Assembly (NCBI GenBank): GCA_023375785.1
Contig: SZWC01000540.1
Location: 140,403 to 204,402, forward strand
From: Penium margaritaceum
Taxonomy: Eukaryota > Streptophyta > Zygnematophyceae > Desmidiales > Peniaceae
Length of the DNA: 64,000 nucleotides
Direction of reading: 5' to 3'
The notes beneath the pieces are model-generated. The model had not been told where the DNA came from. It did no database searches and saw only the letters and a program-made list of their open reading frames with translations. Position numbers and translations under genes: made by a program. Below are positions 11,736 to 22,952 of the stretch, one piece after another (position 1 is the first letter of the stretch; every line of letters begins with the position of its first letter).

Positions 11736-14570
11736 ATGTTGGCAGCCAGTTTCGTGCATCAGGAGACGCGGAGGCGGCACCAGCAGCATCCGCAGCAAGC
11801 TTCCATACGCCACTTCTTGCCGCGGCGTGCAGCCACACTGGCGGGCAGTAGGGAGACCTCGTCCACACCCTCTTCTACGCCTGTCAGTTCATCGCCAGGC
11901 GCAGACCCATTGGGAGAACACCGAAGAGTCACCGAGTGGCTGGAACAGCTACAGTGGCGGTGCATCATGAATGCGCTGCAGGACCGCGTGGAGGTGGAAA
12001 GCGTACACAGCCAAGATGTGCGCGGAACTCACCAGCTTCAGGCCAACGACTCTATGGAGCACAGGTGGTTTTCCAATGTGCCACCGCTAGCAGACGGACT
12101 CTCTGAAATCGGGAGATTACTGGCATATCAAGGACCAGTTTATCAGCGGCGCGGCAGAATGCAGCATTCATGGTCAGCACAGGAAGATCACCTGCCATCC
12201 TCGCCCCCAGCAGGAATGACAACCTCCCCGCCTCCGCTTGTCTCCAGATAGCCAACTTTAGGGGTAGCCCACCGCTACCAAGCACAGATGGGATACATGC
12301 CAGCAAAGTGCTCACCTTCGGTAAAGGGGGAGAGGGGGGAGAGACAGCCTCTGCAAGAAGCATGCACCGAACAGCTGGGTAGGTCACCTGTGATGTCGGA
12401 GATGAGGCAGCAGCACTACCCACCCAGAGCAGAACAGGCGGAGGGGGATCAGACAGCCAAGATTGGACCATCCAACGTGATGGAGGGAGTACCCCTACAG
12501 GTGAATCCGCGATTGACTGCCGTGGACACACCAGCAGCACCAAGCGTGAGGGCAACGGCAAGCCACAACTCATAACTCACCGGATGGGAAGGAACACCGT
12601 AGGGGGAACCGAGAGGGGGCATGGTGCACCAACCCCCCCTGACTCCACAGCCATCCCACGTAAACCAGCACCCACTCACAGGGCCCTAGCCGCAGCCCAA
12701 CCCGGCATTGCAAGGGACTCTGCCATACACGGGGTGCGCGACAATCCCTTCTACGACAGCCCCACCAGGTTGGATGATGATGGGCACCTGCGCCACGCCC
12801 TCCTTGGCAGGAGTGCCGCCACAGACACCCATGCAACAGATACCGTCACAGCAACCACCGACCCCTATGACGTCGTAACTAATGCCGGTGGCGGTTGGAC
12901 ACCCAATTTATCACCAGGAACCCATGGGTACCGCGTCAGCTGGGATTGCGGTCCATCCAGCACTACCTGCCAGCCAGGTGCATACCACTCTGCCTCACCC
13001 CGCCTACCCAGCGCTCCCACCGAGTCCAGGGACCACTGCAACGCCTGCAGTATCTACCACCGCCCCGCCCTACCACCCTGCAATGTCACACCCTCTATCG
13101 TAGGGCTACTGGTTGCCAGGACCTGCGGTACCCGCTGCTCTGAACACCCAGGCACCGCCCTTTTGGGACTACCTTCTACTCCACACCATACGCGACGCAG
13201 GCTACCCCTGCGACGCACTACTATGCTCTTCCGGCGACATCCCCAATGGACAACCCCACATGTGCACCCCAGGGGCAGCCACAAACTGGCCACTTGGGTT
13301 ATTCAGCGGTCACGGCCTTGCAACCCAACCCCCTCTTTCAGCCTCGCACCCGTTCCCCGTGGTAACGTCCATGGCCAACCAAAATACTGTGCCCCAGCTG
13401 CAGTATGTACGCGCACAGCCAGCTAACATTCCGCGGCTGGAGATCTTCAAGGGGATCCATGAAGAGGATCCATTGACATGGCTGAAGCAGATCACGATAC
13501 ACGCAAGCATAGGACAAATCCCACCAGACCTTTGCCTGGCCACCGCGGAGCTCCATCTTCAGGGAGCTGCAGAGGACTGGTACAATGCACGAGCGCCGTT
13601 CAACTTCTTCAAGGATTTTGGCAACGCGCTGATTGAGCGCTTCAAGCAGCATACCAAGGAAGAAGCACTCCGCAAGATTGAAAAAGAGGTAATACGGAAG
13701 GACACCGACATCCGCAGGTTTTTTGATCAATTCATCACTTGGGCATCAATCGCAAAGAACCCCCAAGGGGAAGGACTGCCGCTATGGGTACTCCTGTAGA
13801 ACCTCATCCGCGCCCTCCCCGATGAGATCAGCAGCCTGATGATCCCTGAGCACTACCAGTCGCTGCAGGAGGCGGTGCAAGACGCCACGGCCATTTCCAC
13901 ACGGCAGCGGTCTACGCGGCAGCATCACGATGGAGACCTTCATACTCGAGCACCAGCAGCACAGGTCCCCCAGCCCAAGCCGAAGGCGTGTTACACCTGC
14001 CAGAGTCTGGAGCACATCGCTTGAGACTCTCCGCGCAAAAAACAGGGTGTTCCGCGAACCGATCCCATGCAACAGGACCCTATGGTGTAGCAATGGCAGC
14101 GATACTATAATCAACCATGGCGGGACCAGCAACATCAGCAACAGAGGCAAGCTGGGCGGCAAGCACCGGACCATCAAAACCAGACCGCCCCGGGAGGGCA
14201 GGGCATTTTGCCCAACCCACAGGCACCCGCAAACTCTACGAGCGGAGCTCGCAACGTCAAGCTGGGGCTGCCGATGGCAGAGGACGAGACTAGAGAGTTG
14301 TCTCCCACCGCAGCGGAGACCACTCTCATTGCAGGAGCCCAAGAACTAGGCTTGCGCGGATGGGACCTGCAGATGGCAGCCAGAGTACAAGAAGATATGC
14401 GGCGCAAGGCAGAGGCCGCGGAGGAAAGATTCCAAGAGGCAATTGCTAAGCGTACCGTTGTACCGGAGAAACGACGGCAGAGGAAACCACCACCCGTAGT
14501 GGAGAAGCAACCTGTCCCATCTTCGCCGGTACCAACAGGAGCTCCAGTGGCCGCGGAGGGAAGCACTGAT
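11736..14570 (+). pseudogene. gag: Element 1 gag region of ORF1 (degenerate)
   Basis: The start is the first ATG after the leader; element 2 has the matching ATG at 35846. One frame carries the N-terminal region, a Pro/Ala/Thr-rich linker, a capsid-like core and a zinc knuckle. The core (about 13420-13870) has the Ty3-type retrotransposon gag pattern, with DPLTWLKQ, then AEDWYNARAPF, then FGNALIERFKQ. The knuckle at 13989-14030 is C-x2-C-x4-H-x4-(C), but its last Cys reads Ser (TCT) and the codon two before it is TGA. Further stops fall at 12249-12251, 13101-13103 and 13797-13799. After the knuckle, a Gln-rich then charged helical linker continues in the same frame into the protease module, so gag and pol form a single ORF with no frameshift signal. 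Structural capsid and nucleocapsid role. Confidence 0.85.
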
Positions 14571-15531
14571 CTCGTCCAACGTCTATTTACCACTCCCATC
14601 GCGGAAGTCAACTTCTTTGAGTTCCTTTGCATTCACCCAGAGATCGCACCGCGACGGAAGGAGGAGTTCTCCAGAGCCAATCAACGCCTCCGAGCTGTGG
14701 GCATCTCCCTTAGCTGCACCGCACCTATCGCTGGCACACAGAACACCCGCCGTGCAGTGCCTTAGACTTCACTCGCAGTGAGCCTTGCAAAAGAAGAGTG
14801 GGGATGGGCAGCGCAGCCCTTGGAACCACCGCGTCGTGACGACAACCATTACGAGGTCGCCTGCTGCATGATTTGGATGTCGAAGGAAGTTCTTGGCCAT
14901 AATTGACACAGGGGCCACTCACACCACTGTGGCGTTCCGCGTCCTTCTTGTGGTCGGATGGACAGACCGCATCCTCCCTACCCGACGCCTTTTCACCAAC
15001 TCAGCCAGCGGAATAGACTATGGAGATGGGGAAGTCCGCGGCCTACCCATGCAGGTGGGATCTCTTCATGAACCATTGAATGTCCAAGTCACGCAGGCCA
15101 GGACGTATGACGTACTCCTCGGCATGGATTACTTGGTGCCGCGATGGGCCAATCTTCTGTTCTCCCTCGGTATCATGCAACTCAGCTCGGCATCTGGGGA
15201 AGACGCGTTTTGCCCCGTTATCATTGGAGACAGGGTAGCCATGCCTATGACCGGCGGCGAATCCTTCTCCCTCCTCGATGCAGCGGCAGAGGACTCTCAA
15301 GTTCATGCAAGTGGGTTGCCATCCATCACAGCTGACTTGCCTGCCGCGGAACAGGTCACAACAGGAGACTGGCAGGAACTTGCGGGGGAGTCAAGCGAGC
15401 CCGGAGTGCAAACCAACCTCCTTGGGCTTTGGCAGAGGGGAGAACGAGTCCTAAAAGATGGACGTCAACTAAAAAGAGAAGAGGAATTCTACCCACTCCG
15501 CGAAAGAGTACCATCACCACCACCGCAATAG
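14571..15531 (+). pseudogene. pol: Element 1 protease module 1 (upstream domain plus retropepsin)
   Basis: An upstream domain of about 65 residues (around VNFFEFLCIHPE and GISLSCT) precedes an aspartic protease. The catalytic triplet Asp-Thr-Gly is at 14905-14913 in IIDTGATHTT, and the C-terminal retropepsin signature reads TYDVLLGMDYL near 15105-15136. A 2-bp deletion just before the active site (around 14885, compared with element 2) shifts the frame, and a stop precedes it at 14763-14765. Function in an active copy: cleavage of the gag-pol polyprotein during particle maturation. A second, diverged copy of the whole module lies at 17336-18049. A charged tail follows, and a TAG where element 2 has Trp (TGG) separates this part from RT. 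Confidence 0.85.
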
Positions 15532-15537
15532 GATCAC

Positions 15538-17335
15538 ATGCTCCACTCACGTCTTTTGCCCGCACAAAAGCACGATTTCTGTGACCTGCAGGACGCGTTT
15601 GCGGATATCTTCGCTGGCTCCGCGGTTGACCTGGGGGCCGAGGAAGCGTACCATGTCATCTCCACGGGGGACTCCGCGCCCACAAAACAAAAGGTGCAGC
15701 GCATCCTTCCGGAGCAGGTGAAGATCATCACAGAGGGGCTCGCGGAGCTCAAAGCGCAGGGGGTGATTGTCCCAATTGTCACTCCCTGGCGTGCCAACTT
15801 GGTCATCGTAGGGAAGCCAGACGGGTCCAAGCGATTCTGTGTTGACTTCCACGACCTCAATCGTGTGACCGAGGAAGACGCGTACCCCATGCCTCTGATT
15901 GTCGACATACAGGAGCACCAGCAGGGTCGCGGATGGTTCACAAAACTCGACGTAAAGGCTGCCTTTCACGCCGTTCCCATGCACACGGACTCCATCGCCA
16001 AAACTGCGTTTGTGATACCAGAAGGTCTATATGCATTTACACGCATGCCCTTTGGACTCTGCAATGCAAGCGCGACATTTCAGCGGGTCATGGAATCCAC
16101 CCTCCGCGGAATCCCCAATGTCAGCTGCTACATTGACGACATCATGGTCGCGGCCCACACCTTTGAGGAGCTATTTTCTACCCTGGCCGCCGTCTTCGCT
16201 GCTCTCCGTAGAGCCAACTTGAAGCTCAAGGCAGCCAAGTGCTCTATTGGAGCCGCGGAAATGGAGTTCCTGGGTTTCGTGATGAGTGCGGATGGCATCA
16301 AGACAGATACAAAGAAAATCGCGGCGGTACAGGAATGGCGTCAGCCCACCTCCGCGGGGCAAGTCAAGATCTCCCTGGGCTTTGTTTCATTCTATCGAAC
16401 GTTTGTACGTGACCACGCACGTATCATCAAGCCACTCTCGGAGTTGACGAACCAAGACGTGCCGTCTGAATGGACGTCAGCTTGCGCAGACGTCTGGAAG
16501 GAGATCAAGCATCGTCTCGTTACCGCGCCCATGCTCAAGTTCCCCGACTTCAACCTCCCATTCTCATTTACCACCGACTGGTCGCGAGACGGGCTAGGGG
16601 CCATCCTCTCCCAGACGGTGCAAGAACCCACATAGAAGGTGATTGCCTACGCCAGGCGTGCCCTCACTAAAGGGGAGCGGAAGTACCCTCCAGTGCAGGG
16701 CAAATGCCTTGGCTATTGTCTGGGCACTCCAACACTTCCGCGATTACATCAAGAATGGCAAGCCGTTCACGGGTTTCACGGACCATCAGGCGCTGCAGTG
16801 GCTCCTAACTACTCAAAACCATGAGGGCATCCTAGCCAAGTGGGCACTCCTTCTCCAGGGTTACAACATGAAGATCAAGTACCAGCCTGCACTTGCAAAC
16901 CGCAACGCGGATGCCCTAAGTCGACTTCCGCGCACGGGCTGGCCAGATCCTGATCAGGCACCGCCAAACATAGCGGAGGCACCTCCAAATGATGCAAGAC
17001 CTGTCCCAGATGTCGGAACACCACCTCCACCCGCTGAGGCAAAATGGGAGGGAGTGGGAAGAGAGTTCGATGAGGAGGAATAGGAGGTCGCCTTGCAACT
17101 CTTGAATGAGCTCGATCCCGACGCAGAGTGGACTGTCGCGGAGACTCTACAAGCCATTTCCGTGTCTGGCCTGCAGCTTGCTCGTAGGTACAACCCTACC
17201 ATTCGCGGTTGGGCGTTAGAGGATATTGCTCCCCATACTCCCCCACGACATGCAAACCCACGAGCCTCAAGAATGTCCACTGCTCCACCACAGACTTCCC
17301 CATTGAGCGAACCCCACTCTCCTGCTCCCGCCACA
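15538..17335 (+). pseudogene. pol: Element 1 reverse transcriptase, RNase H and acidic linker
   Basis: RT runs over about 15610-16330: GKPDGSKRFCVDFHDLN, then FTKLDVKAAFH (first catalytic Asp), FTRMPFGLCNASATFQ, and the catalytic YIDD box at 16129-16140, all intact. The Ty3-type RNase H begins near 16560 with TTDWSRDGLGAILSQ and ends near ADALSRLPR at about 16930. TAG at 16633-16635 interrupts RNase H; element 2 has TAA at the same codon, probably from an ancestral Trp TGG. An extra base near 16715 causes a frameshift. An acidic, Pro-rich linker follows, with TAG at 17081-17083 where element 2 has Gln. In an active copy this would make double-stranded cDNA and degrade the RNA template. Confidence 0.92.
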
Positions 17336-18049
17336 ATACTTCTTGAGAACCGCCATCCCCTCACTCTGGTAGATTTCCTCCTCCACTCCCCTGAGTGTGC
17401 AGAAAGTCTCCGCGCCCTCTTCAACCCTCACAATACCTCCCTTTCCCCTCTTGGCATCCACCTCTCATGCACACGGGACAGCCTGACCGGCATCCGCCTG
17501 CTATCCCGCAACATCATCCTCACCCACTCCAGTGTACGCGGTTCCGCTGCACATGCATCATGCACCTAGACACCTGTGGCCCTCACCCCTTGACCGCCCG
17601 CACCCTCTGATGTCCACGTGGCGTGGTGTTACATGTGGATATTTGGCCGCAAGTTCGTGGCCATCGTGGACACCGGCGCCATCCATACAACGATTGCGTT
17701 CCGGATGGTCCGCTCGCTCCACATGCAGCACCTCATCCAACCCACTCGACTCCGCTTCTCCATCTCTACTGGGGACATCGACGCGCCGCTCGGACAAATC
17801 GCGGGCCTCCCTATGCAGGTGGTGAACGTACATGCAGCAGGAACTGTCCAGGTTTGCGATGTCCGCACGTACGACATCCTGCTTGCGGCGGACTGGCTTG
17901 CGCCGCACCAAGCAGATATATTGATCGGTGCAGGCATCCTCAGTCTCATTTCCAGTTCCGGCATACGATCGTTCACCCCGCTCTTTACCTTGCATTGGCC
18001 ATCTCCAAGAGCGGTCCCCTCCACTTTTGACTCAGCTCTCGGCGGATAA
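17336..18049 (+). pseudogene. pol: Element 1 protease module 2: second, diverged retropepsin at the end of ORF1
   Basis: Downstream of RNase H lies a second copy of the upstream-domain-plus-protease module. The upstream part reads LVDFLLHSPECAE and then GIHLSCT, matching VNFFEFLCIHPEIA and GISLSCT of module 1. After a spacer of nearly equal length comes the protease: MWIFGRKFVAIVDTGA with Asp-Thr-Gly at 17669-17677, IAGLPMQV in the flap region and TYDILLAADWLAP near 17870-17905. By eye the two protease cores of the family share about 40-45% of positions, so the duplication is old. Stops interrupt the spacer (two codons read Trp and Gly in element 2). ORF1 ends at TAA 18047-18049. A role in cutting the ORF2 product is conceivable but speculative. 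Confidence 0.82.
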
Positions 18050-18084
18050 CGCGCAGCTGGGCTCTCGCCCACGGAACATCCAAA

Positions 18085-21052
18085 ATGGCATGCAATCAAG
18101 GCATGGGATCTGCGCCTTCGTCGCAAGGGGGTGGATCCTCACGGCGGCAGCTACGCCGTCCTGCTCTTAACATGAGCGCAGGGCACCGACCAGCACGAAC
18201 ACCAACACCACCAACGGAAACAGCGGCTCTAACGCGGCAGGGCCCCACGACAAGGACCGCACCTGCAAGGACACTAGCACCACCTACGGCTGCAACAGGC
18301 ATGTCCCGACCTGGCTCGGTGACGAGAACTCCACCAACACCGGTGACGGCCACCCCAGCAGTGGCTGCGGCCTCACCACAGCCCAGCCCGGCCACAGGGA
18401 CGACCCTGACACCAACCACAAGACCGGCAGCGACAATCACACCGCGGTCCAGCCCCGCAGAACGAGCACCAACGCAGGTCACGCCACCTGTGGCTAAATC
18501 ACCAGGCCCGTCGCGACAAGGCCTGGCCACAAGCACACCGACGCGGACCTTCAGGCACATGGAGCCAGCGGCAGGAGCCACGCAGGCAGCGGCAAGAACA
18601 GCCGCCACCCCAACACCAAGCCCGCCAAACGAAGCTCGAACCCTCGTTACCCCACTCCCCTCCCCGGCCACGACAACCCTCTCTCACTCGCCGCCGACCT
18701 CGCGCGGTAGTCCAACTCGGCAACCCGCACGTCCCCTGCTAGGCACATGAACAGTAATGGAAGGGACGAGAACGTACCTCGAGGAAAGCTCGGGGGACAG
18801 TGGGGAGCAGCCCAAGGAAGCCCTGCTGCTTGAAGAAGTAAGCAGCGTCATGCTCTAGCTACTGATAGACATTCCGGAAGTGTTCCGCGTGGAATTCAAG
18901 GATTCACTGTTCGCCAAGATGTGGCAGGTGGTACTAAAGGGAGCAGCCACGGGGGTGCTGGCCCTCGGACTACAAGAGAGGCAGGTGCTCCTGCTGGAGA
19001 CAGCAGGCGTAGAGCGCCTTGTTCTGGCACTGAGGGATAGCCTGAGCATGAAACCAGGGGTGGCCAGTGACATGACTGGCGTCGCAAAACTACTAGACAC
19101 CGAGCGGGTGGACCCGTCACTAGAAGCCGCTCGAGTGTGGTGGAACAGGGAGCGGAAGGACCAGCGGAGCAGTCCAGAGAGACGGTACGTGCACCTGCTC
19201 CAGGAGAGGTGCACCTGCTCCAGGAGAGGGCCAGAGCCCTCACCCTGTACCATGTGAATGACCAGGCACCTGGATAAGCAGAGGCACCGCGGCGAAGATC
19301 CGCGGCAGACGCATGGAGGTGGGGATATTTGTTCAACCTCGTCTATGCCAGATGGAGTGTTCAGTACCGGTAGGAAGAAAGATTGCGGCTTGCTGATACC
19401 CAGGTACCTAAGGGATGCTGGATGGAAGCCATGGAAAAATGCTGGATGCTGACGCTCCAGAATGTGATACGCACCAGGGTAGCGGAAGCAGTTGCGGAGG
19501 CACACTGGACCGTGGTTCGAGGGAAGGGACTGATTCTCAAGCAAGAAGAGGTGCGACACTGGGCAAAGGAGGCAGCGAAAGAACGTCGAGAGGAGAAGAG
19601 CAGGAGGGATGCGGAGGTGGAGGAGGCTCGTGAATACACCCAGCCCTCCCCTCAGTTGCAGATGATGCAGGAACGCCTGCGGAAAGAATGGGAGGAGGAA
19701 GCAGCTGAGACAAAATGGGTGGCCGCAGAGGCCGCGGAAAAAGAGGCCCAATTGGCCAAGGAACGGGAAGCGGCGGCTAAGGCAGATAAGGAGGCTGCGG
19801 AATAACTCATAAGGGAAGTAATGGGGGAAGCAGAAGCAGCGGCGGCAGTAGCGCTGGCAGAGGCAGCAGCAGCAGCAGCAGAAGCGGCGGAAGCAGAGGC
19901 AGCAGCAGCAGCAGTCAAAGCGGCAAAAGCAAAGGCAAAGGCAGCAACAGTAGCGACAGCGGAGGCAACGACAACATCGACAGACAAGGTAGCAGGAGCA
20001 GCAGCCACGCAGGTACAGGTAGCAGCAAAAACACAAGCAACCGCGGAGGCGGTCAGAGTAGGAGCAGGTAGTCCAGCAACGGAGGCAGCAAGGGAAGCAA
20101 CTGTAGATAGGACCGCAGCGGGGCAGGCAGGAGCAGAAGGANAAAGCAAAGGCAAAGGCAGCAACAGTAGCGACAGCGGAGGCAACGACAACATCGACAG
20201 ACAAGGTAGCAGGAGCAGCAGCCACGCAGGTACAGGTAGCAGCAAAAACACAAGCAACCGCGGAGGCGGTCAGAGTAGGAGCAGGTAGTCCAGCAACGGA
20301 GGCAGCAAGGGAAGCAACTGTAGATAGGACCGCAGCGGGGCAGGCAGGAGCAGAAGGAGAACAGAAGATGGGGAAGAGGTAGAAGGCTGGCATCAAGCGC
20401 TACCGCCCAGAGCCATCCGCTGGCTCCCTACGGTAGAAAGCACAACTTCAGGTCCGAGCGGCGGCAGTGGTGCGGAAGGCAGCAGCGACGCTGAGCCAGA
20501 CCAAAACAACAGCGCCGCCAGACACCAGCCGAAGTGAGGAGCCAGCGCAGACTTTACCGGAGGAAACAACTCCTGCTCCAAAAGGAAAGAGGAAGGCGGA
20601 AGAGGAAGCGGTCGCGGAGCCACGGAAAGAGAAACAACCTCGGACACACAAAGGCCCCAGCCCCGGCGTAACTCCCGAACAGTTGGCGCAGGCCCAGCGG
20701 GAGGCCGCGCAGGCAGCAGAACTGTTGATGGAAGTACTCCGCAAAGTCCACATGCTAGCGGAGATGGTGCTGGCTCCACTACGGCCTGTCTTGGGAGAGG
20801 CCGCGACAGCAATCGCACGCAAGAAGGCGGAAAGGAGGGGACACACGGAGAAAGAGGCGGTGATGGTGGTTTCTGAAATCAGTGAATCAACAGGAGACTC
20901 GGAAGAGGAACAGCCCGTCACACGCAGCCAGGGATTACTGCGGGCTCCAGGAGCGGCTCCACACAGGAAGGAGGAGGTGATTGAGCTGCACCGCGCTGGT
21001 GGACGCAGCAAACGCCCGAGCGGCCCCGCTGAGAGCAGGCTGTGAGAGTAGT
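18085..21052 (+). pseudogene. Element 1 ORF2, N-terminal part: Thr/Pro-rich, helical and coiled-coil regions of unknown function
   Basis: ORF2 would begin at ATG 18085, in a different frame from the end of ORF1; its frame is open from 18031 and so overlaps the ORF1 end by 19 nt. In order: a Thr/Pro/Ala/Arg-rich segment (to about 18750), a helical domain (about 18760-19660; MWQVVLKGAATGVLALGLQE, and a Trp/Arg-rich second half), and an Ala/Glu/Lys-rich coiled coil (about 19660-20350), followed by a basic KGKRKAEEE segment and a linker to integrase. I see no signal peptide, membrane segment or catalytic motif and do not recognise the helical domain. A 20-bp tandem duplication (19189-19228) shifts the frame; stops occur at 18748-18750 and 19803-19805. 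The N-gap duplication at 19926-20358 is artificial. Confidence 0.65.
19926..20358 (+). other. Probable assembly duplication around a single N (216-bp copies)
   Basis: Bases 19926-20141 are repeated identically at 20143-20358, separated by one N at 20142. No such duplication exists in element 2. Perfect identity and the lone N point to two overlapping contigs joined without merging. The extra 217 bp also introduces a false frameshift in ORF2. Confidence 0.85.
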
Positions 21053-22952
21053 GGGATGAAGGAGAGATTCGAGTAGTCGAAATCCTTCGGCTCTTCCTTG
21101 CACCTGATCCTTGGGACAGAGAGCCACCGGTCTATGATGAAGAGAACCGCAAGAAGTTTGAGGTGATGAAAGCGGAGCAGGATGGGAGGCGAGCGCGCGG
21201 ATTGCAGGCAAGAATATCAGAGACAAAGCGGAAGCCGGGGGACGCAGTAACAAAGAAAGCGGGGAGGAAGGGGCCCATGGAAACGCAGGATTGACGGATC
21301 TGGCAGACTGTCCACATCCTTCTCCATGCCAGCAGCAAGGAACAGCAGAAGGCAGAAGCGCAGAAGGTGTACGCGGATCTTGAAACACGGCTGGGCGTGG
21401 AATTCGACCGTAGGAAGAAGGATGACCTAGCCCGTCTGTGTGAGCAGTATGCATGGGAGGACGGTCGTCTATGGAGAGTAACTCCGCGTGTCTTGTGGGT
21501 GCCCCCACCAACGTTGCAAAAGGCAGTTGTGGAGGCTTACCACCGCCAACACTACACTGAAGGATTGCTTGATGCCCATCATCCACGTACCGAACCTGGC
21601 GGCTATCATCAAAGACGTGGTACAGCACTGCGCCCCCTACAAACGAGCGTGGAAAACCACACCGCGGGACCAGCCACTGTTCCAATCCTCCCCTATTGGC
21701 GAACCGCTGGAAAAGATTATCATCGACTTCCACGGCCCCCGGGCACACCACGACCAAGGGAACCGATACTGGATTGCAGTAGTGGACCACTTCACAAAGT
21801 ACCTCCGGGTCCGCGCTGTGCCCAACAAGAGTTCAGCCACCGCGGCAAGGTTTATCCGCGAGGAGATTTTTTTTCACTTTGGTGGCTGCAGCGTGGTGCA
21901 CAGCGACAACGGCACGGAGTTCATGGGGGCCTTCAGAGAGGAGCTGGAGGAATGGGGGGTCCGCCACGTGCACTCCGGACGGTATCGGCCAGAGTCACAA
22001 GGGCAAGTGGAGCGAGTGCATGATATACTGGAGAGGGCAATGGCAACCGCGGAGGGCAGCAGCTGGACTGAGAAGTTGAGGAAGACGGCGCACTTTATCA
22101 ACACGACACCCAGCCAAGCAACCTCCTTCTCACCCCACATGCTACTCTTCGGACAACCACCGCGAGCGGTGATAGGCATGCCCCAGAAGCCGCTGAGGCT
22201 ACCGCTTACTCCGGAGGAACAAGAGAAACTCTTGGAGGTAGAGAAGGACAAGGCGGTCACAAAATGGTTCCATGAGCGTTGTCAGCGGACAAAGGCCCTG
22301 TGGGCGGAAGCGCGGTTGAGGGGTTCGGTCGCTGCCTGGCGCGGATGTGATGCGGCCAAGCGACGGCTGAATCATGGGCCCATCAAGGAGGGCCACTTGG
22401 TATATCTCTGCCCCTTTCCTAGTGCGGGGCAAAGGGCACGTGAACTGCGGGAGGTGTACCGCGTGGCTAGTGTTGAAACAGGGCAGGTGTGGCTGGAAGG
22501 ACCGGAGGGATTCAGCGACCGTAGGTATCCGGCCACGGGGTTTGTGCTGTTGCCACCCGCATGGCGAACACACATCCCCGGGATGGGAGGTTGCCTGCCG
22601 TCCCTGGGACAGCACAAAAGGCTTATGAGGATGGAGAGCGGAGGAGGTGCTGGAGGTCTGTGAGGAACAGGTGTCACAGCAAGAGTAGGAATGGAGCCAG
22701 GAACAAGAAGAGGTTGAGGAGGAGGAATCTGATATCCACAAAATTGCCACGGAGGAGGTACGGAAGGAAGAACAACGCGAGCCGCGGAGGCGGGAGCAAC
22801 AGTAGGAGCAGCACGAGGAGAAATGGCAGGAGCAAGGAAAGTCGCGGGACCAGGGAAGGGAGGAGTCTAGCGGCAGACCCGAACCACAGTCCGAGCGGAC
22901 CCCAACGGGAGTATCCCTGCAGCTACCCCATAAAGTACCACCGTAGACGAGG
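21053..22952 (+). pseudogene. pol: Element 1 integrase region of ORF2
   Basis: The zinc-binding N-terminus starts near VVEAYHRQHYT (His-x3-His, about 21530-21560) and ends with CAPYKRAWKT, where the second Cys of the CxxC pair reads Tyr. A 14-bp deletion between them (around 21563) breaks the frame. The catalytic core is intact: Asp at 21725-21727 (IIDFHGP), Asp at 21905-21907 (VHSDNGTEF) and Glu at 22010-22012 (ESQGQVERVHD). The C-terminal domain ends with GFVLLPPAW. A 1-bp insertion near 22615 shifts the frame; once allowed for, the reading continues through a Gln/Glu/Arg-rich linker directly into the PHD fingers, as in element 2. Integrase inserts the cDNA into chromosomes. Its position in a separate ORF about 4 kb after RNase H is unusual for Ty3/Gypsy. 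Confidence 0.88.

Noticed and set aside
12584-13426. 280-codon plus-strand frame in the gag linker of element 1
   Set aside because: It is out of frame with both the gag N-terminus and the capsid core, which share another frame; the Pro/Ala/Thr-rich linker there is readable in the gag frame.
16633-16635. Programmed stop-codon readthrough in RNase H
   Set aside because: The stop differs (TAG versus TAA), lies inside a folded domain, and both copies have many other stops; parallel decay of Trp is simpler. Kept as a low-interest finding.
18855-20396. 513-codon minus-strand frame opposite ORF2
   Set aside because: It is the shadow of the Ala/Glu/Lys-rich coiled coil, reads low-complexity Cys/Leu/Ala, spans the artificial N duplication and is not kept at this length in element 2.
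18085-21052. Envelope-like ORF
   Set aside because: It lies before integrase, not after it, and shows no signal peptide, transmembrane span or Cys-rich ectodomain pattern.
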